Below are positions 45,575 to 54,700 of a stretch of 64,000 nt of DNA, in pieces. Every line of letters starts with the position of its first letter. The stretch's first letter is position 1. The position numbers and the translations under genes are program-made. Under the pieces are notes generated by a model. That model was given only the letters and a program-made list of their open reading frames with translations, searched no databases and was not told the origin of the DNA. Source of the DNA: Lutjanus erythropterus (lineage: Eukaryota > Chordata > Actinopteri > Lutjaniformes > Lutjanidae); NCBI GenBank assembly GCA_020091685.1, contig CM034607.1, forward strand, positions 16,359,221 to 16,423,220. The letters are read 5' to 3'.

Positions 45575-45800
45575 AAATATATCAGTCAACCGATGCTGGC
45601 CTGTCACAGGTATAGCTGATATATCAGTATATATTAGTAATGGCATATGAAATATAGGATTTTTTTTAACTTGAACAGTAACATTTATTGTTTTAATATC
45701 CTGTACATGATATTCTGTATAAAGAATATCTGATGATATATCTGATTCACTGATATCAGTCTTTTTACTCTCTAATATCAATATTGGTCCCAAAAATCAT
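45575..45800. repeat. Decayed relative of the TAGGGATGCA MITE
   Basis: TATCAGTCAACCGATGCTGG on the left and CTGATATCAGTC plus AATATCAATATTGG on the right echo the GATATCGGC vocabulary of that family. Ends are not clear. Confidence 0.4.
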
Positions 45801-46045
45801 CACATCAGTGATGCCCTTGAAAATGCTCCAGAGAGATGACAGGGGTAGGCAACTACTCCCCCTCTGTGTGAAATTAAAATCAAATATCCACCATAAATGT
45901 GACTTCTCATTACAGAATGTCGTTTGTTCATTTCATCTATACTGAGTTCACCATCACAGCCATGCAAATATATGGTTTTGAGTGGTTTTTCCCTTTAAAT
46001 TATGTGTCTGAACATATCATAGGATTTTTTTTTTTCAAAATTAGG

Positions 46046-46048
<3 letters not shown>

Positions 46049-46103
<55 letters not shown>
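46049..46103. repeat. il6: (GT)n microsatellite upstream of il6
   Basis: About 27 GT units, about 270 bp upstream of the il6 kB site. Likely length-polymorphic. Confidence 0.95.
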
Positions 46104-46106
<3 letters not shown>

Positions 46107-46329
46107 GTGTGTGGGTGTTTGAAACGTGCTTGATTATTCCTCCAATTAATGAAATAATCATTAAAGAATAAAATTGTTATTTTAATTAATAATTTATTTT
46201 TAAACAATAGACAGATAATTAAAGTGGGTTTATGATGAATTCCTGCTCTCACTGCTTTAAAAAAAAAAAAAAAGATGGACATCTTAATCAAAATCACCAT
46301 CATAACCAAAGCCGAAGCAGTACCGGATG

Positions 46330-46339
46330 TTGACGCAAA
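46330..46339 (+). promoter_or_regulatory. il6: Composite CRE-half / C/EBP-like site upstream of il6
   Basis: TTGACGCAAA combines a TGACG CRE half-site with a GCAAA C/EBP half-site, about 30 bp upstream of the kB site. Mammalian IL6 promoters have CRE and NF-IL6 (C/EBP-beta) sites upstream of kB. The match is inferred from the motif alone. Confidence 0.45.
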
Positions 46340-46369
46340 CTTTTTATTCCGCGCTGTTAAAGAGATATT

Positions 46370-46379
46370 GGGAAATCCC
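46370..46379 (+). promoter_or_regulatory. il6: NF-kB site in il6 promoter
   Basis: GGGAAATCCC fits the kB consensus GGGRNWYYCC exactly and lies 15 bp upstream of the TATA box. Mammalian IL6 promoters likewise carry a proximal kB site essential for induction. Function here is inferred from motif and position. Confidence 0.75.
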
Positions 46380-46393
46380 TCCAGTGTGAAGAA

Positions 46394-46399
46394 TATAAA
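46394..46399 (+). promoter_or_regulatory. il6: TATA box of il6
   Basis: TATAAA at this position predicts transcription start near 46420-46430, giving a 5' UTR of roughly 60 nt before the start codon at 46486. Confidence 0.75.
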
Positions 46400-46485
46400 G
46401 ACAGCCCATTGCAAAGACAAGTCAACTCTCTCTGGCTCTGACCGCCCTCAGCATCAGAGGAAACTCGACTTCCCAGCAGCTCATC

Positions 46486-46501
46486 ATGCCTTCTACACTT
46501 A
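46486..46501 (+). CDS. il6: il6 coding exon 1
   Basis: Sixteen coding bases, ATG CCT TCT ACA CTT A, encode MPSTL and the first base of Asn6. The donor GTAAGT follows directly. The start is preceded by CATC, and a TATA box lies about 90 bp upstream. Vertebrate IL6 genes share this unusually short coding first exon ending in phase 1, which decides the start. Confidence 0.93.
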
Positions 46502-49288
46502 GTAAGTGATTGACAGCCTGTGGTGCAGCAGGTTTCCTGCCTGTCTTCCTCTTTTTCTTTATTCATTCATGCTTTTCTTCCCCTCACAGACGTCTTCCTG
46601 CTCTCTGCGGTGATGCTGGCCGCTCTGCTGCACTGCGCTCCCGGAGTCCCGCTGGATGACGCGCCCACCGACGGCCCGGCAGGTGACCCCTCAGGTGATC
46701 TCTCAGGTGACCCCTCGTTTGAGGAGGGTGATAATCCCCTTGACCAACTGAACAACGTCTGGGAAGCGGCCATTGAGGCAATCAGAGGCCATAAGGCGGC
46801 TGTAAGTGTTTTATCTTTCACTGAAATGTGGTGTTTTTCTAAATACTAATGCATTTGCAAAGTTAGAGAATGTCCTGCACTCCTGACCTCTATCATTCTT
46901 CCTTGATCCTTTCCTCTCTGTGCAGTTTGAAGATGAATTCCAGATGAAATACATTATTCTGGGGAACTACAAAACCCCTTCCATTCCAGACGCCTGCCCT
47001 CACTCCAACTTCAGAAAGGTAATGATGAAAATCTGTCCAAACACACCTTACCAAGTACTTCACACAAGGCAGCACCCACCGCTGGAAAGAGTATTGGAAA
47101 TCTGTACTCATGTGCACGTACTGTTACATTATTAAGATATTTCTCAGCTACAAGTAAAACTACAATTACTCTTCTCAAAAACTACTCAGAGTATTAATTA
47201 CTTTAAACCATTAATCCCAACTCCTGCTCTGTTCTGCTCAGTAGTCACGCTCAACAACAAACCTGGAAACAGGTTTAGTGTAATGCAAATGTAAGTACGA
47301 GTAGTAGGGCTGCAACTAATGATTATATGTCATTATTGATTAATCTGTCAATTATTTTCTTGATTAAATTGATTAGTTTGATCTGTAAAATGTCAGAAAA
47401 TTGTGAAAGTGTGATCAGTGTTTCCCAAAGCAGAAGATGATGTTTTGTTTTGCCCACAACTCCATAATATTCAGTTTACTGTCATAGATGAGTAAAGACC
47501 AGAAAATATTCACATTTGAGAAGCTGGAATTTGAGAATTAAAAAAAAAATCAAACCGATTAAAAGATTATCAAAATATTTGGGTATTCATTTAATGATTG
47601 ATTAAAAATCAATTAACCATTGCAGCTCTGAAGTACAGACTTGAAAATTTAATTACAGTCATTTGAGTTATTGTAATTAGTTACTTCCACCCCCAGCAGC
47701 AACTTCATAACAAGTAGATCATAAACCAATTTGATCATAAACCGATTTGAAAACTTGCAAAAGGACAGTCAATAAAACTAAAACAGATAAAACCAGTCAT
47801 AAACCAGTCATAAAAACAACAAAGTAAATAAAACATATATTAAGAAAAAAAAAGGGACAGTCAGTCAAGAAAATAAACAAAAACAAAACCAGTCAAGGAC
47901 AGTCAATGAAAATCAAGTAAAATCAGGAAAGGCCCTCTGATAAAATATATGTATATTTGAAGAGGCGATTTAAAGAAGTCACATATTTTGAGTCGTGTGT
48001 TTCCTCCTCTGTGATAAAAGAAGAAAGTGGATGATGGGTTCATTTGATTTTCTCTCCTCTCTCTCCAGGAGGTTTATCTCCGCAATTTTGCTCAGGGCCT
48101 GCTTACTTACACGGTTCTTCTCAAGCATGTGGAGAAGGAGTACCCCAGGAAATACAGCAGCCAACTGGACAACCTGATCATCAAGATCAAAGAAAAGGTG
48201 AGTCTGACATGCTGCTTACCTGTCTTTCTGGCGAAACACTAGAAAAATAATATTTTATTGGCTGAGTAGCTTGGAGTAGCTGCCATTTGTGACTATAATA
48301 CTCTGTATTCGTTATTTGGATGCCCATCAGGTGCCACTAATATAGCAGCTACTCTAGTTTAGCTGACATCAATAAAAAACAATGGATAAACATTTCATTT
48401 CCTATATATTTTTCACAATAAAAGCTATTTTATAGTCCTATTATTTTGTTATTTGAATGATTTTATTATCAAGCAGCAGCAAAATCAGAAAATATTAGTT
48501 TTTTATGAGTGGTAACTTAATATGACTCCTGTCACCTGAAAGCAAACATGAAACTGTAAAGTAAAGCAGAAACCTGTGATTACAAACAGCGACGCAGAAG
48601 CGAAAGTAAGATTTCCACCGCAGAGATTCTGTCAAAAGCTACACAGATTTTAAAAAGCTTTTTTTTTTAATCTTGCTTGTTTGAGGGGGATGGGTTGGAA
48701 GCAAACTTTGAGATGTCACTTTGGCCCGTTCCGGAGGTGATCCGTCTTCGGTGTGAATCGGCACATTAAAATGCACCAGCGCAGCGCAATTTGACTCAAA
48801 AGTGCCAATGGAAAATCCCAAGTAGACATCCCACAAATATCACTTTATCTTGCATGTGTGGACCAGGTTTAGCAGCAGTTAATTACTCCTGGTACCAGAC
48901 AGACCTAATATCAATGATCTGCATTGTAAGCTTTACACTAGGTGACACCATGTCCCTCTGCTTTGTCAGTACTTTGAATTGATCCTCTGTATGAAGTGTA
49001 AATGAAGTTAATTTGCCTTGAATGCTGTTCATGCAACACTTCCACTGATGTTACAGCACTGCTAAGCCATATTGTACCACTGTCACCTCTGGCCCACAGA
49101 TGAGGCACCAAGAAAAGGTCACAGCGCTGACCAGCAGCCAGGAGGAGCAGCTGCTGCATGACATCGACAGGCCCAACGCTTTCGACAGAAAGATGACGGC
49201 GCACAGCATCGTGTACAACCTCCGCAACTTCCTCGTCGATTGCAAAAGATTTATAATCAATAAACTGAGGAGCCCGGAGGAAGTTTGA
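46486..49288 (+). CDS. il6: il6, interleukin-6 (complete, five coding exons, 212 residues)
   Basis: The CDS is the join of 46486-46501, 46590-46801, 46926-47018, 48069-48197 and 49100-49288, all introns GT-AG with phases 1, 0, 0, 0. This is the five-exon architecture of vertebrate IL6, including a first exon of only a few codons. The protein starts MPST, has a hydrophobic signal peptide to about residue 24, an acidic low-complexity N-terminus, then a four-helix cytokine body. The family signature C-x9-C-x6-G-L-x2-[FY]-x3-L fits at residues 100-124 except that the second cysteine is Tyr110. IL-6 is a secreted cytokine acting through IL6R and gp130 to JAK-STAT3 in inflammation and the acute phase. 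Synteny with tomm7, hycc1 and rapgef5 supports the call over other gp130 cytokines. No N-glycosylation sequon was noticed. The reading frame is intact. Confidence 0.95.
46590..46801 (+). CDS. il6: il6 coding exon 2 (signal peptide, acidic N-terminus, start of helix A)
   Basis: The acceptor CCCTCACAG precedes VFLLSAVMLAALLHCAPG (hydrophobic signal core), then an acidic stretch with a triple GDPS/GDLS repeat, then NVWEAAIEAIRGHKAA, probably the start of helix A. The donor GTAAGT is at 46802. The exon is 212 nt and ends in phase 0. Three near-identical 12-bp units lie at 46681-46716. Confidence 0.93.
46926..47018 (+). CDS. il6: il6 coding exon 3
   Basis: The acceptor GTGCAG is followed by 31 codons beginning FEDEFQMKYIILGNYK and ending IPDACPHSNFRK, then a GTAATG donor. 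Cys100 (codon at 46995-46997) is the first cysteine of the family signature. The 31-residue frame continues in phase 0 into exon 4. Confidence 0.93.
47304..47630. repeat. TAGGGCTGCAA-type hAT-like MITE in il6 intron 3
   Basis: TAGGGCTGCAACTAATGATT at the left; TTGCAGCTCT at the right, with the interior strings TAAAATGTCAGAAAAT and AGTGTTTCCCAAAGC. This is an abundant teleost non-autonomous element; another copy is at 54753-55082. Confidence 0.8.
48069..48197 (+). CDS. il6: il6 coding exon 4 (family signature region)
   Basis: The acceptor CTCTCCAG precedes 43 codons beginning EVYLRNFAQGLLTYTVLL and ending IIKIKEK; the donor is GTGAGT. The GLLTYTVLL part matches the second half of the IL-6/G-CSF signature. 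The residue where the family has its second cysteine is Tyr110 (TAT at 48075-48077). Confidence 0.93.
49100..49288 (+). CDS. il6: il6 coding exon 5 (helices C-D, stop)
   Basis: The acceptor GCCCACAG is followed by 62 codons and a TGA stop at 49286-49288. The end of the protein reads HSIVYNLRNFLVDCKRFI, then INKLRSPEEV, the expected amphipathic final helix. Cys198 lies in that helix. Confidence 0.93.
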   Translation: MRHQEKVTALTSSQEEQLLHDIDRPNAFDRKMTAHSIVYNLRNFLVDCKRFIINKLRSPEEV

Positions 49289-49860
49289 TGGCCAACAGTT
49301 TCTATTCCCAAATGCTGCAAAGATGAAAGTGTTAAAATTCAGTTATGAAGGAATACCTCAGGGAAACTGGGTGGTGTTAAGGGAGAAATCATCAAAGACC
49401 ATGTTCTGCCTGCACTAAGTGAAGGTATTGTGGGTCTATCTCTGATTGAGTAAATCTTAACACCCTCAGGGCTTTAATTTGTCCACTATTGCATAATTTA
49501 TATAAGCTTATATAATCTATTTATATTTGGTGAAAAGTGTTATTTATTAGTCATGAGAAAATACATGGTTCAGGGTTTCTTGCACTAAAAATTCAATTTG
49601 TACTTGATAGTGATTGATTTTATATGGATTGTTATTCTATTTCTTGAGCAACATTGGTACTTTTTTGTAAAGAAACTAGTAATAATAGTACTGCAACATC
49701 TATTTTTGTAAACAGTTATTTTATATTTATAGTTATTTATTTATAACTATTATCATTTAACTGGATTTGTTGTTTTATTATGATGCAAAGAGCTGTGTTA
49801 AACTGTGTCTGAAAGGAATATTCTGTGCACTTGCAGAAATAAAAAAAAAATAATAATTTG
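49289..49860 (+). promoter_or_regulatory. il6: il6 3' UTR with AU-rich elements
   Basis: ATTTA pentamers occur at 49519, 49542, 49725, 49735, 49739 and 49755. Two overlap as ATTTATTTA, inside the nonamer TTATTTATT at 49733-49741. This is a class II-type AU-rich element, the hallmark of rapidly degraded cytokine mRNAs bound by tristetraprolin-type proteins. The UTR ends shortly after AATAAA at 49838. Confidence 0.8.
49838..49843 (+). terminator. il6: il6 polyadenylation signal
   Basis: AATAAA in GCAGAAATAAAAAA, about 550 nt after the stop codon and just beyond the AU-rich elements. It is the first canonical hexamer I found downstream of the stop. Confidence 0.7.
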
Positions 49861-51400
49861 CATAGATAAGGAACAAAGTTCTTCATTTCAACACATTTCA
49901 CACATTTCATGTCATGGAAGGGCTGTTTTTTTTTTCCTACAAAGTGTGAACGGCACTTGCAGATTGTTATCAGTCTCCTTAAATATGCATGTCCGGATGC
50001 TGGAAAATATGACTATCAAAGACATAAAACCAAAATGTGTTCAGTGCAGTGATCTGAATCATCATGTCTGTTATTTTACAGAGTCTTGTGTGGAATTTCC
50101 ACACTGTAATACACAGACTGTAACAAGTCACAAAAACATACAATGACACATTTTCTACAATTTACAAATTTTTTACGTGACCTATCATTTTTTAAAACCA
50201 ACTTTTTTTTGGTTTTTTTTGGTCAGTTTTGGTTTTAATATTAAACATCAACATAACTGCTGGCCAATGGTGAACGAAGTACCAAGATCCTTTACTAAGT
50301 AAAAGTTCTAATACCCCAGTGTGAAAAGTTAAAGTATATAATCAGGAAAATATACTTTGAGTAAAAGCACTCATTGCAGAAAAATGTGCCACTGCTACTC
50401 CTATTAAGTAAACTGGGATGTTACGCCTCTGTGTACTATTACACATCATTAGATTAATACTACTCATTAATTCATGTAAAAGCACTGCAGCTAATGATTA
50501 TTTCCATTATGGATTAATCTGCTTGTAACAAATTCAGAAAATGGTGAGAAACATCATCCCAATTACCCAGAGACCAATTTGTCCATCCAATATTTCAAAC
50601 CTCAAAATGATATTATTAAAATAATTAAAAAGAAAAGCATTACATACTCACTTCCTACAAGCTGAAACCATGAAATGCTTTGCATGATAATGATTTGAAC
50701 CATTATTGAAATAGTTGCTCTTCTGTCAGCTGACTTATCAGTTAATTGACTGATCATTTCAGATATACTTGTATAAACAGCTGGATAGTTTAATTTGTAG
50801 CAAAAGATTTAATAACTCCTTGTACTGAATGAAAAAATCTTGACTTTACTGTAATTAATAACTAAAGCTGTCAGACAAATGCAGTGAACTAAAAAGAACA
50901 ATATTTATGTCTTGTAGTGGAGTAGAGATAAAATACATGAAATGAAAATCAAGTATATATACACGTTCACCTACCACAAGGAACTTTCATACTGAGTTTA
51001 TGTTGGAGGATCATTTCAACAAAAGCGTTTGTTTCCACCACCATAACCACAAAATGTCAAAAAAAATTTTTTTATCCAAATAAAAATCTCTCTTGCATAT
51101 TTTTAGCTGGCTAATGTACTCACTATAACCTTTGGCTGGTAAAATGTGAACACAGGCTCATTTCATGGAAAATCCAACCCAGTGACAAGCATTAAGAATA
51201 GCTAAGTGGAAAATTTCTTGTGGATGAACTCCTTCGCTCAAGTAGGTCATATAGAGGCATCAATATTAAATTGAGACTGTATCTTAAACCAGATAAACGT
51301 CCTTCAAGTAGATTTAACTACAATACTTGAGTGACCATACTGAAGTTGTATTCCACCACTGCTCCTTGTAATACAGACAAGAGTGACATTTCTGTGTGGA
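49861..51400. other. il6-tomm7 convergent intergenic interval
   Basis: The two genes' 3' ends face each other across about 1.5 kb, most of it occupied by one TIR element (50267-51362). No gene is seen. Confidence 0.6.
50267..51362. repeat. Large TIR element between il6 and tomm7 with nested repeats
   Basis: Left CCAATGGTGAACGAAGTACC and right GTTGTATTCCACCACTG are imperfect forms of one inverted end (CAGTGGTGGAA-AAGTA type). Inside are a diverged TAGGGCTGCAA relative (about 50490-50770) and the repeat shared with 17100-17440. Confidence 0.55.
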
Positions 51401-51770
51401 TTTATTTTCAGAAATTTTAAATTACAAATAAAAAGGAGGAAAAACATGGAATGAATGGAATAACCCAACATCACCTCATACATTCCCAACAAAACACTGA
51501 CAGTCCAGTCGACACCACATATCTTCAGGAAGTCTCAATTCCAGCTTGTGAAGTATCTTCTTTCCATGTACCCGACACTCTCCATACTGTACATGTGGCG
51601 ATAAAACAGTATGGCCGCAGGTAACATTCATCCATTACCTCTCAGACACTGGACGGTGTGATTTATGGAGAGGAAAGAGAAAAATAATGTCCATTTACTG
51701 GATTTCCAACGACAGCTGGGTCACATGGTCTTGGTGAGGAGGGGGGGGACTGGCTGTGTGGAGACACTCC
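51401..51770 (-). terminator. tomm7: tomm7 3' UTR with candidate polyadenylation signal at 51401-51406
   Basis: On the minus strand AATAAA occurs at 51406-51401, about 365 nt past the stop. I chose it as the first clear canonical hexamer downstream. The UTR includes a G/C run (plus-strand GGGGGGGG near 51741). Confidence 0.5.
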
Positions 51771-51786
51771 TTAGCCCCATAGCAAA
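51771..51786 (-). CDS. tomm7: tomm7 coding exon 3 (last four residues and stop)
   Basis: After the acceptor CTGTAG, one base completes Ser51, then TTG CTA TGG GGC TAA encodes LLWG and stop, the invariant TOM7 C-terminus. The rest of this exon is 3' UTR. Confidence 0.92.
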
Positions 51787-54700
51787 CTACAGAAAAGAAA
51801 AATAAAAGGTTGAACTAGAATCTCGAAAATGTAACAGTTGACTTACAGAGCCCAAGTGTTTGTGAGTCAATAAATGCTTCTGAACTTTGAGTGATGACAC
51901 ACCAACGCAAATCAATGAACCTCATTAAAAACGAGATGAAACATCAAGACGTCAAACCTGCCACAGTGCTTATGTGGTAAGACATCATCAGCTTATGTCA
52001 TCGCTTTCATTTCCAGTTGAATCCTAACTGTAAAACGTGTTAAATTCACCTAATTTGGCATCTACAGCTAAAAATAGCTAACATCTAGATAAATGGATTC
52101 TCAGAATCTTCTGTCGTCAGTTCATATCATCATGAAGATTTTTCAAGACATGTGAACTGTTTGATCTTTGCTTATTAGAAGCAAAATGTGTAATTATTTA
52201 ATAATAAAGGGCTATTCAAAGAAAGACATTCAATAAATGAAAGAGATATTCTGCAACACATGACACACAGTAGGAGGAGAAACTGAGGATTTTGTAAGAT
52301 CTCTCCTGACACATATTGTGACTGATAAATATTTGTATTGAGACACCGACTATAATTGCATGTCAGCAAGAGTAACCTATAGCTCTAGTTAGCGAGTTAC
52401 AGCAAGATGATGACTGGACTGTATGATATCCGGTGTTTTCTCTGGCTTTATGTCTGAAACCTTTTGTAATTGTTTTATTTCTTATCTTGTGTTTTTTTTG
52501 GACATTAAAATGTAGTATTCTCCATTAAGGACTTCGAGTAACGTGGGTAAGTAGTTTACGGTTGTCTATAAGTGTCTTGTTTTTTGCGCTCAATCAATCA
52601 ATCAATCTAGATCGCAAACATCACATCAATATTATGCTTGCTTGTTCACGCCGCACTGAAGTTGGCCCCACGCTACAGGAGCTTTAAAATCTGGTTGCTC
52701 CACACACGAGAAGAAACTTCACAGGTTCTCTCTGCTCTTTAATCTCAAAAACCCACACACTACTTGAAAATAATGGCACACCACACACCACAGGATATTA
52801 TCAACTTTATCATGATCAAGTGATCTCATGTGATTTCATGAACAAACAATGGAGCCGGATGTAGTGAAACAACTTGCTGTAACAATATAACTAACATAAC
52901 TTTGCAGTGAGAAAAAACAAGCGCAGAATTTAACAACAAGCAGACAGGAGTTTTGGAGATCAGAGCAGAGAGATTAAATTTAGCTGTGAAGTTGTCTGGT
53001 GGCAGTAAATGCACACTTGCACTGCAGAAAAGAACTTCAAGAGGTTCCCATGTCTTGCTTCTCAGCTGATGGGTAAAATGGAGGGAGAATCAGTGAGATT
53101 ACACACCAAAGCAGAGTGAACTGCTCTCTGGCTCTGCCTAGGTTAGAAATGTGGATAAAAAAAATGTGTATTCAGGGTCTTTTTAAGATAAAATAAGATA
53201 TGATAAGCCTTTATCGACTCCCTTAGGAGAAATCTGCCTTGGACATATGAGAGAACACAGGCGACAAACAAACAAACAAAAACATACACACACGAGAAAA
53301 AAAAAAAATGCCCAAATTCTCTACACATGGTTATTTCCCAAGCTCCCAAATATTGCAGAAGTGCCCTACACCAAAATATTGCACATTTCCCTTCCCTCAC
53401 ACCCACACACACACACATTTCATGTCATACTGTTTGATTGATAGTGGAAGTAATGAAAATTTATACCTGTTCAGTTTTGAGGCAGTATAGTATTGCATGC
53501 AGAGGTAAAATCCATAAACAAAGGCTTGCATAAGCAGTAGGATTTTCAAGAAGTTTTAAAATAAAGTGTGTTGTGTTTAAAGCGTCATCAGTGCCTCTAC
53601 CATTCTTGCATGCAAACTGGCAGGGATCTAACAGATGTTGTACTTCAACTTGTAAATTCCCTACCATGATGCCTTCAAGTGGAGCCAAGATGATGACAGC
53701 TTTTTTCCATATTGTAGGAATGGTTAATGTGTCAACAGAGAGCTGGAACAGAGGACTCCAGGCTGGAGTCACCTCATCAGCAAAGGGTTTAAGAAGAAGA
53801 GCAGAAATGCCACGTGGACCACCGGCCTCCTTAGTGTGTAACTTTTTAAAAAAGCCTTGGCCACAGCACTTCAAACCGTGTTGCTGCTGAGTTGCATTTT
53901 CACGACCGCTTATATGACATGAACCGCGAGCCCGACTCACCTCCAAAAGTGGCGAGCCTCCTTTCTGTCCTCCCCCAACAAGCAATTGCTGTGATACTGA
54001 GCTCGTGTGCGCAGGAGATGAAAGATGCACGTTTTGCCATATTTTATGTTGTTTGATTTATTTTGTATGTTTTCCTGTTAAATTTGCTGCCAGCGTGTTT
54101 TAATGTGGCTACTGCTACAGGCAGTGAGTTCGACTGATGTTGTAATACTGAGGGACAGCCATGAGAAACTGTGCGAATGTAAAGCCTCGTTGGAAGGCAA
54201 CTAAATAACGTCAGTAGTAGGATGAATGCCAGTAGCCAGTGTGACCCATGTAACTGGTGTGTGTGGTGCGTTGCTGCTGCATTTGATGCTGAATATAGGT
54301 GAAAGACATGCCCTGAAGGTAACAACATAGCTAAGTAGGGAAAAAATAAAGGGTAAAACTGCAAGAATTCATGTTTGACATTGTTGTGTAATTAAAACAA
54401 CACACACGACTATTTGACTATTTCAGCCCCACTATTCCACGACTACAGACAATGCATCTCTATGGTGCATAGGTGTAAAAATCCCTCTTTAGTGTCACTT
54501 TTCACAGTTGCTGCTTCTGCAAACACATACACAATTTGACATGAAGCACAAATCTCAAACCAATGTGTCCTCACCTCAACACTGTGGGTTCAGGCATCCC
54601 TGGATCGGCTCCCCGTTTGAAACCTGTGTATCAAAAGCATAAAGAAAAATTCGTAACACTTAACAACACAGAGAAAACATAATCTGGTTCACCCGAAAGA

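Larger units (their letters stand above)
25493..46369. other. rapgef5-il6 intergenic region (21 kb), no complete gene
   Basis: The head-to-head interval between the rapgef5 start and il6. Repeats are listed separately. In 26400-28390, 28500-30040, 31200-31360, 32200-33720, 34800-37100, 38190-39600, 39910-42940 and 44620-45570 I see only AT-rich sequence with short unsupported frames. A STEAP-family gene, present here in mammals, was not recognised. Confidence 0.5.

Noticed and set aside
46520-46589. Upstream in-frame ATG (46520) as il6 start
   Set aside because: It lies in intron 1; the exon 1 MPST start with GTAAGT donor gives the family's normal signal peptide and exon layout.
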